A stretch of DNA of 64,000 nt from Pseudomonadota bacterium (GCA_027485695.1 JAIXQO010000001.1:779330-843329), one strand, 5' to 3'. Numbered from the stretch's first letter, positions 15,021 through 23,823 are shown. A program made the numbers and translations. The notes: generated by a model not told the origin, from the sequence alone.

Positions 15021-15341
15021 CCAAACTTCCATTTTGAAATTTTACTCAGGTCAGAGCGTGAACTCTCGTCCATTTATTCTCCCAGCAATTGCGTGTTGGA
15101 AAATGAAGGAAGTCCGGGATTCAAAATACAACGGCGAGATCGACCTTATGGTCGATGGTCCTGCGAGATCGTAGTCGCCTAACGGCTTCTACGCCCCTCG
15201 TACACGCGTCACATCAAATGCTGTGCATTTGCTGCGCTCGCGTCCCTCTCTCTCGTCCATCTACTAAAATTAAATAGAAACGAAATACCTCGGACGCCAG
15301 GTTCGCCGGTTCTATCGGCTTGATGGGTATGAGTCCAATGA
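15021..15341. other. Gene-free structured stretch with possible older att scars
   Basis: No credible gene is seen. The stretch contains CTCTCGTCCAT twice (15063-15073 and 15250-15260). The second lies in TCCCTCTCTCTCGTCCAT, which differs by one base in 18 from the end of tRNA-Ser and its flank. Between them are short dyads such as ATCGACC/GGTCGAT near 15137-15155 and a repeated GCGAGATCG. Old integration scars or a decayed RNA are possible. Confidence 0.4.
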
Positions 15342-15752
15342 CTACCGAAGACACGTGACTTCTTCGTACACGGTCGTCTGTGGCGGGATCGGACCATACG
15401 CGATCGAGCGGGAGAATCCAGGCACACGGACCCCGTTTGCGTGGCGAACTTCTACATTGAGGGGGCGTGGTTCGGCGTTGAACATCGTGCAGAGTTCGTT
15501 CGCGGTGCCTTTGCGAAACTGAATGGGCGCTCCCGAGTGAAACGAGTGTCCCTGTTCCACATAGCGGACATCACGTAGGCGCATGGTTCTACTCTTGAAC
15601 ATCACCTTCGCACAGATGGAGCCGTCCGCTGACGTTTGTGAGGATACGGGCTGACAGATTTGCTCGGAGCGATAGCCGAGATCATCGGCAAGCGTGCAGG
15701 TGACTGGAAGAATAACGAAACAGACGAAGAGCGGGTAAAAGAGTGTTTTCAT
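15342..15752 (-). CDS. Exported protein of unknown function
   Basis: The start at 15752 gives MKTLFYPLFVCFVILPVTCTLA, a signal peptide (a start 15 bases further upstream is also possible). The mature part of about 115 residues has four to five cysteines and ends VYEEVTCLR. No family was recognised. A periplasmic or outer-surface location is inferred. Confidence 0.6.
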   Translation of the reverse strand: MKTLFYPLFVCFVILPVTCTLADDLGYRSEQICQPVSSQTSADGSICAKVMFKSRTMRLRDVRYVEQGHSFHSGAPIQFRKGTANELCTMFNAEPRPLNVEVRHANGVRVPGFSRSIAYGPIPPQTTVYEEVTCLR

Positions 15753-16087
15753 ATTGCACTGCATCATGCAGTTGCCGTGCCCCGTTTACTGGGTCATATC
15801 GCCTCATTTGTTCCACGGTGTGGAACGTTGAGACGTTGGATGACTTTTGCGTCGGGTTTTGAGGGGCGGCTGAGGGACTCGCCTTTTTGCTCGATCACAA
15901 GTGCCTGGGGGATGAGGGATTCGCGTTGCTTAGTGAGCGATCGAGAACAGCAGATACGAAGGCTACAGTGTAGAACTGAATGTAGTGATTTATTTGCCTT
16001 CAGAACACGCCACATTTTGCGAACAGTATCAGACTCGTGAGTCGTGAAGCGGCTACTGTTTCAGATTTCTTCTGCTACTGTCTGCGA
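15753..16087. other. Intergenic region with a hairpin, no convincing gene
   Basis: Short frames in this stretch have no ribosome binding site or family signal. A 7-bp dyad GTTCCAC-GGT-GTGGAAC at 15810-15826 stands out and may be an operator or an RNA hairpin. The two flanking genes are divergent, so promoters for both must lie here. Confidence 0.35.
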
Positions 16088-16549
16088 ATGTTCAAAATAA
16101 TCACTTCGACCGCATTCTTTGTTTCAGTGTTTTTTGTTTCGAACACTTTTGCAAACGCTCCAGCTACGACGATCGCCCATCGTATTCGCAATCAGTGCGA
16201 GCAGACGTTGTTCGTTTCGACCCAAGTTTGTATGGACGGTGTTCGCAAGCAGTTCCAATTTTTCACCGCTCGCGTCCAGCAGGCGGCGGTCGCTTCGACT
16301 CCCAGGAATAATCAGTCAGCGGTGTCGCTCTCTCTGGTTCAAGGCGCTCAATCTCGCATCAATGAACTAGCGAAGTTCGCCGGTAACGATGAACTTCTCA
16401 TGTCTGAACTCAACCATAGCCGTCGGATCTTGGGGGCGATTGCGAGACGCTTGATGAAGTGGGATGCCAAAGATCAAAAAGAAGTCCCAGTGGTATTTCT
16501 GCGTATTCAAGAGCGATTGAACGCTATTTCCCGTGAGCTCGGAGTTTAA
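16088..16549 (+). CDS. Exported helical protein of unknown function
   Basis: The ATG at 16088 gives a signal peptide MFKIITSTAFFVSVFFVSNTFA with cleavage before NAPA. The mature part of about 130 residues is mainly helical with two cysteines close together (NQCEQTLFVSTQVC). No family was recognised. Its last codons contain the GGAG site used by the next gene, which begins one base after the stop codon, so the two are co-translated. Confidence 0.65.
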   Translation: MFKIITSTAFFVSVFFVSNTFANAPATTIAHRIRNQCEQTLFVSTQVCMDGVRKQFQFFTARVQQAAVASTPRNNQSAVSLSLVQGAQSRINELAKFAGNDELLMSELNHSRRILGAIARRLMKWDAKDQKEVPVVFLRIQERLNAISRELGV

Positions 16550-16550
16550 G

Positions 16551-17201
16551 ATGAAAAATATTTGGATCGTTTCATGGGTGGTTTTGGGATCGTCGAGTTG
16601 CGTTCAGCATATTGGTCCGGTCGAGACGGATCCGGATCCGATCGTGTTCTATAAGCCAGGTGAATGCTTGGGGAATTCCCCGACGTTCAGCGTGGGTTCT
16701 CATGACTACTGTTTTGGCGCGCGCGTGATGAATGGCGAGCCTCAAGGTAGCGGAATCTCGTATCGCAACGTCGGCACGGTCAAAACACTGATCGCCGCGC
16801 AGTCCAGCGCTTCGAAAGACCAAGTCAAAATTTACATCGAAGACCAAAAAGAGCGCGCGCCTGAGTATGGATACTATATCTATGCAGTCGATCGTCTTTC
16901 CCGCGCCTATCGTTGTATTATGCGTGCTTCTGTGGCCAACGAGCCGGGCGTTCCGACGATTGTTTGCCAAGGGCAGCATGCCTACGACCGCCAAGGCAAG
17001 AAAGTCGTGATTACCGAAGTGTTCAGCAACGGTTATGCGCGAGTTTTCTTCAAAGAAAATCGTCCAACCGTGAACGGTGTCGTCGAGAACAAGATCACCG
17101 AAACGCGCGAGTTGAATAGTCTTCGACCACTGGAATCGACTCAGTTTTATAACTTCGACTGCATCCAAGCGAATCCTCAGCATTGTTCTGGGAAGTTTTA
17201 G
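16551..17201 (+). CDS. Putative exported or lipoprotein of unknown function
   Basis: The ATG at 16551 follows GGAG by 6 bases. The N-terminus MKNIWIVSWVVLGSSSC is hydrophobic and ends in SSSC, which could be an imperfect lipobox. The mature part is beta-rich (YGYYIYAVDRLSRAYRCIM, HAYDRQGKKVVITEVFSNGYARVFF) with six to seven cysteines. It is the second gene of a two-gene unit closed by the hairpin at 17230-17265. Confidence 0.65.
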   Translation: MKNIWIVSWVVLGSSSCVQHIGPVETDPDPIVFYKPGECLGNSPTFSVGSHDYCFGARVMNGEPQGSGISYRNVGTVKTLIAAQSSASKDQVKIYIEDQKERAPEYGYYIYAVDRLSRAYRCIMRASVANEPGVPTIVCQGQHAYDRQGKKVVITEVFSNGYARVFFKENRPTVNGVVENKITETRELNSLRPLESTQFYNFDCIQANPQHCSGKF

Positions 17202-17229
17202 TCGAGTTACATTGATATAGAAAAGAATT

Positions 17230-17265
17230 GCGCGCCTCAGATCAATGGTCTGAAGCGCGCTTTTT
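17230..17265. terminator. Rho-independent terminator between convergent genes
   Basis: GCGCGC-C-TCAGA at 17230-17241 pairs with TCTGA-A-GCGCGC up to 17260 and is followed by TTTTT. The stem is 11 pairs with one mismatch. It ends the + operon and lies at the stop of the convergent - gene, so it may work both ways. Confidence 0.85.
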
Positions 17266-17804
17266 CATGGGAAAGTGAACGTCCGGATCTCTTGGGTTTT
17301 GACTTTCATCGTGAGTTTCTTCTTCTTCCAATCGACTTCGGTTGTTTCGATGAAGCCTTCTTCGGATACATAGCCGCCTCCGATCTCCTGGATCTGGAGT
17401 TTCTGAGCTAGCTCGCGTGGTTCGACGGTGATGAGTTCCGAGAGTTGAACGACGCGCAGGGTTTTTCCTTTGCGGTAAATGGTAGCGACTACCGTTTCCG
17501 GGTTCAGGCTAACGATTGAACCGAAATGAAAATCTCCTGTGGTGATGAGGGTCGCTCCATCCGGTGACAGTGATAGGTGGTGACGGCCAATGAACTTTTT
17601 CATCGACCAGAGCTTCTTGCCTTTGATGTTGAGGATCTCGGTTTTTCCGACCGCGCTGTACGGGTCTGCTCCTGGAGTCGAGACGAGTTGGTTGCGGAAC
17701 AGAGGTTCTACGAAGCGAACGATCTGATTTGGGCCGGGTTTGAGCGCTAGCGCATCATATGCCAAGAGCGAGAAAATCAGACAAATCAGAGACCATCGTT
17801 TCAT
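17265..17804 (-). CDS. Exported beta-propeller-like protein
   Basis: The 179-aa product starts with a signal peptide (MKRWSLICLIFSLLAYDALA) and has a region HHLSLSPDGATLITTGDFHFGSIVSLNPE that resembles blades of WD40/YVTN propellers, though only one or two blades could fit. Its start overlaps the stop of the upstream gene as ATGA (17801-17804). It is probably the last gene of a four-gene leftward unit starting near 19838. Confidence 0.65.
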   Translation of the reverse strand: MKRWSLICLIFSLLAYDALALKPGPNQIVRFVEPLFRNQLVSTPGADPYSAVGKTEILNIKGKKLWSMKKFIGRHHLSLSPDGATLITTGDFHFGSIVSLNPETVVATIYRKGKTLRVVQLSELITVEPRELAQKLQIQEIGGGYVSEEGFIETTEVDWKKKKLTMKVKTQEIRTFTFP

Positions 17805-18562
17805 TGATCAGACCCTCCTGGCCCGAAAACGCGCTTTTTAGCAACGGATTCTGCAACTATTTTTAGATATGCGTCGTCGGAATTCAAATATCGTTTCAAG
17901 AGTTCATCACCGACGCCTGGATACTGCGTGGAGACGATCAAATTCCGTAAGACCGTGCTACTTTGCTTTTTCTGTTTCGAGAAAAATTCAAAATACGAAA
18001 CGAATCGACTCGATTTGTATCGACCGAGAACGGGTACTAGGTAGCTAGCTTGGTCCCAATTCTCCTGATGGATGAGTTGTTCGATCGAAGCTTCCAGTGG
18101 ATCAAGAAATTTTGGATCAACCGGGTACTTGAGAAGCAATTCTGAGAGCCGATCTTCCCCTGGGGTTTTTGAGAAAGTTGAGATGCAGATTCCGATCAAC
18201 TCGTTTATCTCAGAGGAGAGTGATGGGTTCCTCTGGAGCGAATAGTTGTAATCGATGGCTTCCACGATCATCTCGAAACTCGTGTCGTAGCCCCAGATTC
18301 GGTGATGATTCATTCCCAGTGGTTCACTCTGGATTTTCTTCAGCCAGTTTCGAAGTTCGCCCAGCCCTTCGGCGACGTTCCAGGCAGTTAAGATCAAACA
18401 CGCTTGAAATGCGACGAACTCGTCTGAATGCGATAGCAACTGTATGGTTTGTCGAGTCCTCTCGGGACTCGGGTTTTCCATGAGCTGCACTTCCATCAGG
18501 CCGAGTTCGTCATCGTCGTCAGCGTGGTACAGAAGTTTTTTGACCGGGTCTTCGTTTTCCAT
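17801..18562 (-). CDS. HEAT/ARM-like helical protein of unknown function
   Basis: The 253-aa protein has no signal peptide and consists of helical pairs (RTRQTIQLLSHSDEFVAFQACLILTAW, DELLKRYLNSDDAYLKIVAESV) in the style of HEAT-type repeats. An AAAGGA site lies directly before the ATG. It shares an ATGA overlap with the downstream exported protein and sits 24 bases after the membrane-protein gene. Similar proteins sometimes act as immunity or adaptor proteins, but nothing here proves that. Confidence 0.65.
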   Translation of the reverse strand: MENEDPVKKLLYHADDDDELGLMEVQLMENPSPERTRQTIQLLSHSDEFVAFQACLILTAWNVAEGLGELRNWLKKIQSEPLGMNHHRIWGYDTSFEMIVEAIDYNYSLQRNPSLSSEINELIGICISTFSKTPGEDRLSELLLKYPVDPKFLDPLEASIEQLIHQENWDQASYLVPVLGRYKSSRFVSYFEFFSKQKKQSSTVLRNLIVSTQYPGVGDELLKRYLNSDDAYLKIVAESVAKKRVFGPGGSDQ

Positions 18563-18586
18563 TCCTTTCTGATTTTACGATATGAA

Positions 18587-19168
18587 CTAGTAGAAAAACA
18601 ACCGAGCGATTCCGGACATCGCGCTGAAGGTCGGCTCGACCGCGTGTTGAGCGTAGTCGAGGAGCTTGACGGGGAACTGCGCATAGACCTGCGCAAACAG
18701 AAACGCATAGCTCGCGGCGTGGATCGCGTAACAATCACGCCAACGTATACCGCTCGAGAGTGTTCTTCTCAGCCATCGGCCCTCGATCCAGACCGAGAGG
18801 AAGAAACAGGGAACGAGTGTGACGACGACGGCGTTTGACACATAGATTTTCATCTCTGCGAGGTTGTCGAATGGATATAGCCATCCGCCATTGAAACCGA
18901 CGAAGACGAGGAGTGCGACGAGAACCGCAACTACGGGATATCCAACGAGCGTCGTCACCAGATTTGCCAGGAACACCTGCTTGAGTGTTTCGCGCCCTTG
19001 GAGTTCGGCGTGTCGTTTTCTCAGGACCCAGGTTTCAATCCCGACGACGAACAACAGGTTCACCAAGAGGAGCGGTAGGCCGATCGATACGACAGGGATA
19101 CCCACATTCGCTTGGCAGAACTCGGGAACGAGAAGCAGAGTAAGAATCCAAAAGATATACGGTTTCAT
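18587..19168 (-). CDS. Polytopic inner-membrane protein, unknown function
   Basis: The 193-aa protein has an N-terminal hydrophobic segment that may be cleaved (WILTLLLVPEFCQA) and four further membrane segments, around residues 25-48, 68-92, 110-128 and 148-165. A GGAG site precedes the ATG, which sits one base after the stop of the YiiX-like gene. No family was recognised. Tight linkage suggests it acts with the amidase-like protein in the envelope. Confidence 0.65.
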   Translation of the reverse strand: MKPYIFWILTLLLVPEFCQANVGIPVVSIGLPLLLVNLLFVVGIETWVLRKRHAELQGRETLKQVFLANLVTTLVGYPVVAVLVALLVFVGFNGGWLYPFDNLAEMKIYVSNAVVVTLVPCFFLSVWIEGRWLRRTLSSGIRWRDCYAIHAASYAFLFAQVYAQFPVKLLDYAQHAVEPTFSAMSGIARLFFY

Positions 19169-19169
19169 A

Positions 19170-19838
19170 TTAAGCTCCTTTCAGAACCGTCGAGAGTTGT
19201 TGGTCGTTCAGTTGGCTAGCGGGCGTGATCGTTCGGCGCTCCCAAGGAATGGAGCCCAAGAACCAGAGCCTCCAGAACGGAAGAGATGCGGTGTTATCTT
19301 GCTCCCAGACGTCGCGCAGCCGCTGGATTTGGCCAATCTCAACCCCGATTGAGCGGTAGACGAGATAGGCGAATTTCGAGCAGAACAAACGGTCGGAGTC
19401 ATAGTTGAACCCAAGACCGTAGAATCGGTTTAAGAGCTGGTTTGACTCCGCTCTTAGTCGCTCGACTTGCTCTTGAGAGAGTCCCTGGCTCAGGCGCTTG
19501 ATCTCGAATGTGTGGGCGGACGATTTTTTCAGGTACTGGCAGAGTGGTGTTTCCTTGGAGCGCGGGATCGTGCTCTCCGCGACGATCCACTGTCCCGTTT
19601 CATTCCGGAACACGATGCCGACGTGTGAGGTCCAGCTGTTGCTTCCGCGCGCGACGTTCCGGAAGATAAAATTCGGGATATCTAAGAATATCAGGTCACC
19701 TTCGGCGACCTGGGATTCGGCCTTCGCGCAGGCCTGCTCCCAGTTTTCGAATTTCTGGGGCTCGGCGTGCGCGGACGCAAGACCGACGAATAACGTGAGA
19801 GCTGCAAATGAATAGTGGTTCAGGATATTTCGGGCCAT
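19170..19838 (-). CDS. YiiX/YebB-like permuted papain-fold amidase
   Basis: From the ATG at 19838 (MARNILNHYSFAALTLFVG, signal peptide ending ASAHA) the protein has 222 residues. The mature part matches the YiiX/DUF830 group of the NlpC/P60 superfamily in permuted order: a LIFLDIPNFIFRNVARGS start, the catalytic-type His in SHVGIVF and the catalytic-type Cys in LFCSKFAY near residue 175. Such enzymes cleave amide or ester bonds in lipids or peptidoglycan-related substrates. A longer frame to 20042 would overlap the divergent TetR gene and lacks a signal peptide. Confidence 0.75.
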   Translation of the reverse strand: MARNILNHYSFAALTLFVGLASAHAEPQKFENWEQACAKAESQVAEGDLIFLDIPNFIFRNVARGSNSWTSHVGIVFRNETGQWIVAESTIPRSKETPLCQYLKKSSAHTFEIKRLSQGLSQEQVERLRAESNQLLNRFYGLGFNYDSDRLFCSKFAYLVYRSIGVEIGQIQRLRDVWEQDNTASLPFWRLWFLGSIPWERRTITPASQLNDQQLSTVLKGA

Positions 19839-19920
19839 AGAACGGTACTTCCTCTTAAACCCAGAATAGTGGCATCCTGGTGAAAACCCCATTTGAACTC
19901 CCGACAGAAAAAGGTGTTTT

Positions 19921-20514
19921 GTGTCAGCCCAGGCTAAAACGACGGACAAAGAAACCAAACGGCTCGCAGTCTCCATCGCGATTCTCGAAGTGATCGAAAA
20001 AGAGGGCATTTTAGGCGTTACACACTCCAAAGTGTCCCGCAAATCAGGCGTCTCGCGTGCCTGGATTTACGAGTACATCGGTAAGGAAAAGGACGCGTTG
20101 ATTGAGTTTGGAGCCGATGTTTTCGGCGGCTATTTCACGCGAGCGGACGTAGTCGGATTCCCGCGCGAAAAAAATGCGATACAAGCGCAGCTCCGCGAAG
20201 GCGGTCATTTCTTGCTCGACACCGCCGCCTCAAATCCTCTCATTGTAAAACTCTATTTTAAGTTCAGAGGGTCAGAAAATTCACTGGGCGAAGTGATCCG
20301 AAAATACGAATCACAGTGGATCAAAGGCGCCACGCAATCATTGGTGCAGTCCCTCGGCATTCCGCTCGGGGAGGCCGAATGGATGGCCGAGTCGGCGATG
20401 ACTTTTCGAATGGCGTACGCTCATCGAGTGGCCACCTCACGAAAAACGGAAAAAACCCGCAAGAACGCGGATCGCGCGTTTGAATGGGTTCATTCCCTGA
20501 TCGAGTCTCCCTAG
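19921..20514 (+). CDS. TetR-family transcriptional regulator
   Basis: The 197-aa protein starts at GTG 19921 and carries an N-terminal TetR helix-turn-helix (LEVIEKEGILGVTHSKVSRK, SGVSRAWIYEYIGKEKDALI), followed by a helical ligand-binding region. Its start lies 82 bases from the divergent YiiX-like gene, which may be its target. The ligand is unknown. A helix motif with KTEKTRKNADRAF precedes the C-terminus. Confidence 0.85.
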   Translation: MSAQAKTTDKETKRLAVSIAILEVIEKEGILGVTHSKVSRKSGVSRAWIYEYIGKEKDALIEFGADVFGGYFTRADVVGFPREKNAIQAQLREGGHFLLDTAASNPLIVKLYFKFRGSENSLGEVIRKYESQWIKGATQSLVQSLGIPLGEAEWMAESAMTFRMAYAHRVATSRKTEKTRKNADRAFEWVHSLIESP

Positions 20515-20518
20515 AGCA

Positions 20519-21748
20519 CTATCGAATTTGGAGTTTCTGCCGGAGGCTTGCGCAAGTGGCGATCTCAGGTGGTAGTTCGGATCCCACAAGGAGGTCATGA
20601 GCGAGCTGCTCGATTCGTCGGCTGGTGCCGTTCGGAGTCGCCAGGGAATAGTTTCCTTTTTCAAAAACGAGCGGGAAATCGGACGCATCCACGCCCACTC
20701 GGTACAGCACGTAGAAAAACGTCTGTAGTACGACCGGATCTGAGAAATGCGGACCTTGCAGTTTAATCGAGTCGAACGGAAACGGTTTGCGGTCATCAAA
20801 TCCGCCGTGATCGTTGAACCCTTGAAGCCGGTCAGCACGCGCTTCTACTTCGCGAGACGAACGTGATTCATAGATGAACTTCACGTAGTCATCGAAATTC
20901 ATCGGTGCCGGAGGAACGAACGCTTCGATCTGATTTCCTCGCGCACATCGAATCGCATAAGGGAGAAGGTATTTGATGTTCGCATTCAGTGGATGATTTT
21001 TTAAGATGCGAAGAATGCGTTTGAAATTCAGTTCTGCGAAACGTTCAGTGAGGGTCGCGGCGGGGTCTAGATTCTCTCCATTGCCGACGAAGAAAAGATC
21101 GCCTTTGAGTGGACCGAGGTCGTTTGGATTCTTAGGCAAGTAGCGGTAACGTCCTCGATTCCGGTTGGTAGCCAGAAACTCGGAATAGTTTTCGTACTCC
21201 CGGAGGCCGCGACGAACGGTGGACTTGCCATCACGAGAGATACTCCCGTAGACGCCCGGCCAGAAATTAAACGTATCCCAATTGGGGCGCGCATCGGTAC
21301 GGTGACAGCCTGTGCACATGAGCACGTTCTCGTTGATTCGCGGCGGAGTGCGAGTGCCGGGATAGAAATCCATCGAATGAAATTGGAACTTAGACTCTTG
21401 CGGATTCCATTCGATCAGCTCGATGTTTTGAAATCTCGAATAGCTGGGATTCCCCTCAAATGAGAGGACGAGTTTAGCGTCTTGGCCAAAAAGAATGGTG
21501 CGTGGAAATTCCGGAGTCGCCGTCTGGAGGCTTCGTGAATGATAGAGGAATACGTAGCTCTTTTTGTAGTCGTCGGGCAATGCCTGAAGCAGACCTTCGA
21601 TCGAAGTGATCCGTCGATCGAGAATGAGCCTTTTTAGGGCATTCAAATCCAGTGGGGCGGAATGGGCCAGCGTATTCAGCGCAAGCGTCACAGCCATGAT
21701 CCATAATAGATTCCAACGGAGCCCAGATTTCCACATCAGGCGCGACAT
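20519..21748 (-). CDS. Exported protein with a single c-type haem motif
   Basis: The 409-aa product has a signal peptide (about residues 10-31, LNTLAHSA) and one CTGCH haem-attachment motif (C145, C148, H149) in the sequence ENVLMCTGCHRTDARPNWD, followed by FNFWPGVYG. It otherwise resembles no cytochrome family that I can name. It is probably periplasmic with covalently bound haem. It is convergent with the TetR gene, with a 4-base gap, and may be a redox or sensor protein. Confidence 0.7.
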   Translation of the reverse strand: MSRLMWKSGLRWNLLWIMAVTLALNTLAHSAPLDLNALKRLILDRRITSIEGLLQALPDDYKKSYVFLYHSRSLQTATPEFPRTILFGQDAKLVLSFEGNPSYSRFQNIELIEWNPQESKFQFHSMDFYPGTRTPPRINENVLMCTGCHRTDARPNWDTFNFWPGVYGSISRDGKSTVRRGLREYENYSEFLATNRNRGRYRYLPKNPNDLGPLKGDLFFVGNGENLDPAATLTERFAELNFKRILRILKNHPLNANIKYLLPYAIRCARGNQIEAFVPPAPMNFDDYVKFIYESRSSREVEARADRLQGFNDHGGFDDRKPFPFDSIKLQGPHFSDPVVLQTFFYVLYRVGVDASDFPLVFEKGNYSLATPNGTSRRIEQLAHDLLVGSELPPEIATCASLRQKLQIR

Positions 21749-21880
21749 ATCAGAGGGAGTCGCAAGTGACCAAGGGGAGAACGGTGATTTTGGTACGATT
21801 CGTTCTCTTTCCTAAACGTAAGCGTTTTAATCAAGTGTTATACCGTCGTAGTTCGCTCAAGATAACGCTAAATTCACTGC

Positions 21881-22240
21881 ATGGACGAACAAGAGAGCAA
21901 GAAAAGCGCGTGGTCGGTTTTAGGCAAAGGCGCATTGAACGCGCTCAAGGATTCCGCACTTGAAAAGGCGAATGAGAAGATCGACGAAACGAAGCGCGAT
22001 CTCTACGCCGCCGGCGACGATTTGCTCGGTCGATTGATCCTTCAGCTAAAGTACATCGCGTTCATCATTGTTGCAGGTGTCTTGCTCATTATCGGCGTGA
22101 CGATGGGAATCTCCGAACGCTTCCAGTTACCGTTTTGGGCAGTAGCGCTTGTGGCAGGTGCAGGAGTTTGGATCGTGGGCCTAATTTGGAAAACTAAAAA
22201 TATTCCGAGCCGCGCTCTCGAATCAGCCCCCAATCGCTAG
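21881..22240 (+). CDS. Small membrane protein with two transmembrane segments
   Basis: The 119-aa protein has an acidic-basic helical N-terminal half (LKDSALEKANEKIDETKRD) and two membrane helices (about 50-72 and 80-100). It resembles the loose group of phage-holin-superfamily or YtxH-type stress proteins in layout only. Its stop codon shares the tetramer CTAG with the stop of the convergent hydrolase gene. Confidence 0.65.
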   Translation: MDEQESKKSAWSVLGKGALNALKDSALEKANEKIDETKRDLYAAGDDLLGRLILQLKYIAFIIVAGVLLIIGVTMGISERFQLPFWAVALVAGAGVWIVGLIWKTKNIPSRALESAPNR

Positions 22241-23745
22241 AGGCGTTCAGCGATTTTTTTCGCGAAAAACTCGACCTCTCGGCAATACTGGTCGGTTTCG
22301 ACGATAGAGCCAGATCGCTTGGGAAACTGAACGAGATCCGCCCACAATTCCGGATTTTCAAACCCAGCTGGGTGGCCGCCGCTTCGGATTTTGAACTGAA
22401 CGAGGTTTCCCAAGCTTTTTAAGGACGGGCAAAACAAATAAGGCGAATCCATCGTATCCGATATGCCGGCGTATACGACGAACGGGATGCGATGGCGTTT
22501 GAGAGATGCTTTGACCAGATCCAAACGCACGGGAGAGGGTTTGCGATCTGCGAAGATTTTTGTGGTCCAAGCGCTCAGCCAAGGTTCATCGGTATTCTGA
22601 AACAACGGGAGTCGTGCTTGTTGATAGATGAGTGCGAGGTCGGTGTCTCGTTCAGCGAGCCAGCGGTAGGCAGCCTGAAAGCCTCGACGGTAGCCCCAAG
22701 GATCGCCGGATTCATCGTTTGCAGTCGTAAGGTCGAGATACGCAAGCGCCCAGTTTGCAGCAAGACCCGCGCGAGGAATCGTGCTTGCGACCGGTGCCGG
22801 AAGTTCGCGAAGGAACGAGCCACGGAGCCGTTCATTCAGGCGGTTTTCGATCCGGCTCCACTGCGCGGGATCGTACAGCCACTCTTCTTCGGTGTTGTCG
22901 AAGATCTCTTTCAAGCAGAGCGGATCTGGTCCAATGCACGGCCGTTGCTGCTCTTCGCGAATCACGCGCGCGATCGATTTCTTGAGTTCCGGGTGAGCAG
23001 TAAAAAACGCCTGATACCGATTCGCTCGGTAGTATTCGACGTACGAACCGTTCAGGCGCGAGTCGCGGGTCATCGTGAATGCATCGATGTAGGCAGCGGT
23101 GACGGTCTCTGGGAAATACTGCAAAGTTGCATGCACGAGCTGTTGACCGTAGCTGCGGCCGAGAATTTTCCAACGTTTTCCATTCAAGACCACGCGTCTG
23201 AATACCTCGGCATCCATGACAGAAGATGGACTAGTGAATTTCTCGTAGTAAGAAACGGACTCGATTCGATTCGAAAAAGACGTCGCACACCCGTCGAACC
23301 ATTTGCCCGAGCCGCGTTGGCTCATGAAAATCGGGGACAGTCGCGGGAGCTGAGGCGCGTTTTTCCAAAAGAGCTTGGCCGTGTTGAAAGAGTGACTCGA
23401 AGGGCCGCCGTGGTGAACCATGATCGGCATGTTTTCGGTGCGCTGAGCGGCGTCGATCTCACCTTGAAAGAACACCCAGATTTTCTCGCCTTCGGGTTTT
23501 TCGTAGTCGAGTGGGACTTGAACCCAAATGGTCTGTTGAGTGGTTGGGATTTCTTTGAGGTACGTGAAACAGCTCTCGGGAACCGAGATCGGCAAACGAT
23601 CAGTCCAGACTGCCGAGTGAGTTTTCAGGTAGCGATCGACGAGTTCGCGAGGTGTGGCGGCTTGAGCAAAAACGGGCTGAAAGAAAAGAGCGGCAACGCA
23701 GGCGAAAAAGCCGAAATGGAATGGCATTTCGACTCTATCGTCCAA
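22237..23745 (-). CDS. Exported alpha/beta-hydrolase, S33 peptidase-like
   Basis: The 502-aa protein has a signal peptide (CVAALFFQPVFAQA, residues 16-29) and a hydrolase fold with HHGGPSS (about 111-117, oxyanion HGGP motif), RGSG (144-147) and the nucleophile elbow GRSYG with S198. These match the proline iminopeptidase/tripeptidyl aminopeptidase branch of family S33. The long insertion after the nucleophile fits the lid of such enzymes. The final His lies near GGHPAGF. It probably trims peptides in the periplasm. A start at the second Met (23727) is equally possible. Confidence 0.85.
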   Translation of the reverse strand: MDDRVEMPFHFGFFACVAALFFQPVFAQAATPRELVDRYLKTHSAVWTDRLPISVPESCFTYLKEIPTTQQTIWVQVPLDYEKPEGEKIWVFFQGEIDAAQRTENMPIMVHHGGPSSHSFNTAKLFWKNAPQLPRLSPIFMSQRGSGKWFDGCATSFSNRIESVSYYEKFTSPSSVMDAEVFRRVVLNGKRWKILGRSYGQQLVHATLQYFPETVTAAYIDAFTMTRDSRLNGSYVEYYRANRYQAFFTAHPELKKSIARVIREEQQRPCIGPDPLCLKEIFDNTEEEWLYDPAQWSRIENRLNERLRGSFLRELPAPVASTIPRAGLAANWALAYLDLTTANDESGDPWGYRRGFQAAYRWLAERDTDLALIYQQARLPLFQNTDEPWLSAWTTKIFADRKPSPVRLDLVKASLKRHRIPFVVYAGISDTMDSPYLFCPSLKSLGNLVQFKIRSGGHPAGFENPELWADLVQFPKRSGSIVETDQYCREVEFFAKKIAERL

Positions 23746-23780
23746 GTGAGCAATCGGGTCAATAGAAACGCAACGGACTA

Positions 23781-23815
23781 AAAAACTCCGAGGGAGTGAA
23801 AACTCGCTCGGAGTT
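23781..23815 (-). terminator. Terminator downstream of the Ohr/OsmC gene
   Basis: AACTCCGAG (23784-23792) pairs with CTCGGAGTT (23807-23815) around an inner GAGT-GAAA-ACTC hairpin. On the - strand the stem is followed by a run of six or more T residues. It closes the gene that stops at 23824. Confidence 0.85.
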
Positions 23816-23823
23816 CTTAGGTC

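Noticed and set aside
15660..16040. Short frames on both strands in the 15753-16087 gap
   Set aside because: They overlap a better-supported exported gene or lack ribosome binding sites and recognisable features. One on the - strand at 15794-16015 cannot be fully excluded.
16572..17183. 203-aa open frame on the - strand
   Set aside because: It lies fully antisense to the exported protein at 16551-17201, which has a ribosome binding site and an operon context.
22492..23781. 429-aa open frame on the + strand
   Set aside because: It is antisense to the S33-type hydrolase, whose motifs (HGGP, GRSYG) and signal peptide are convincing, and it shows no domain of its own.
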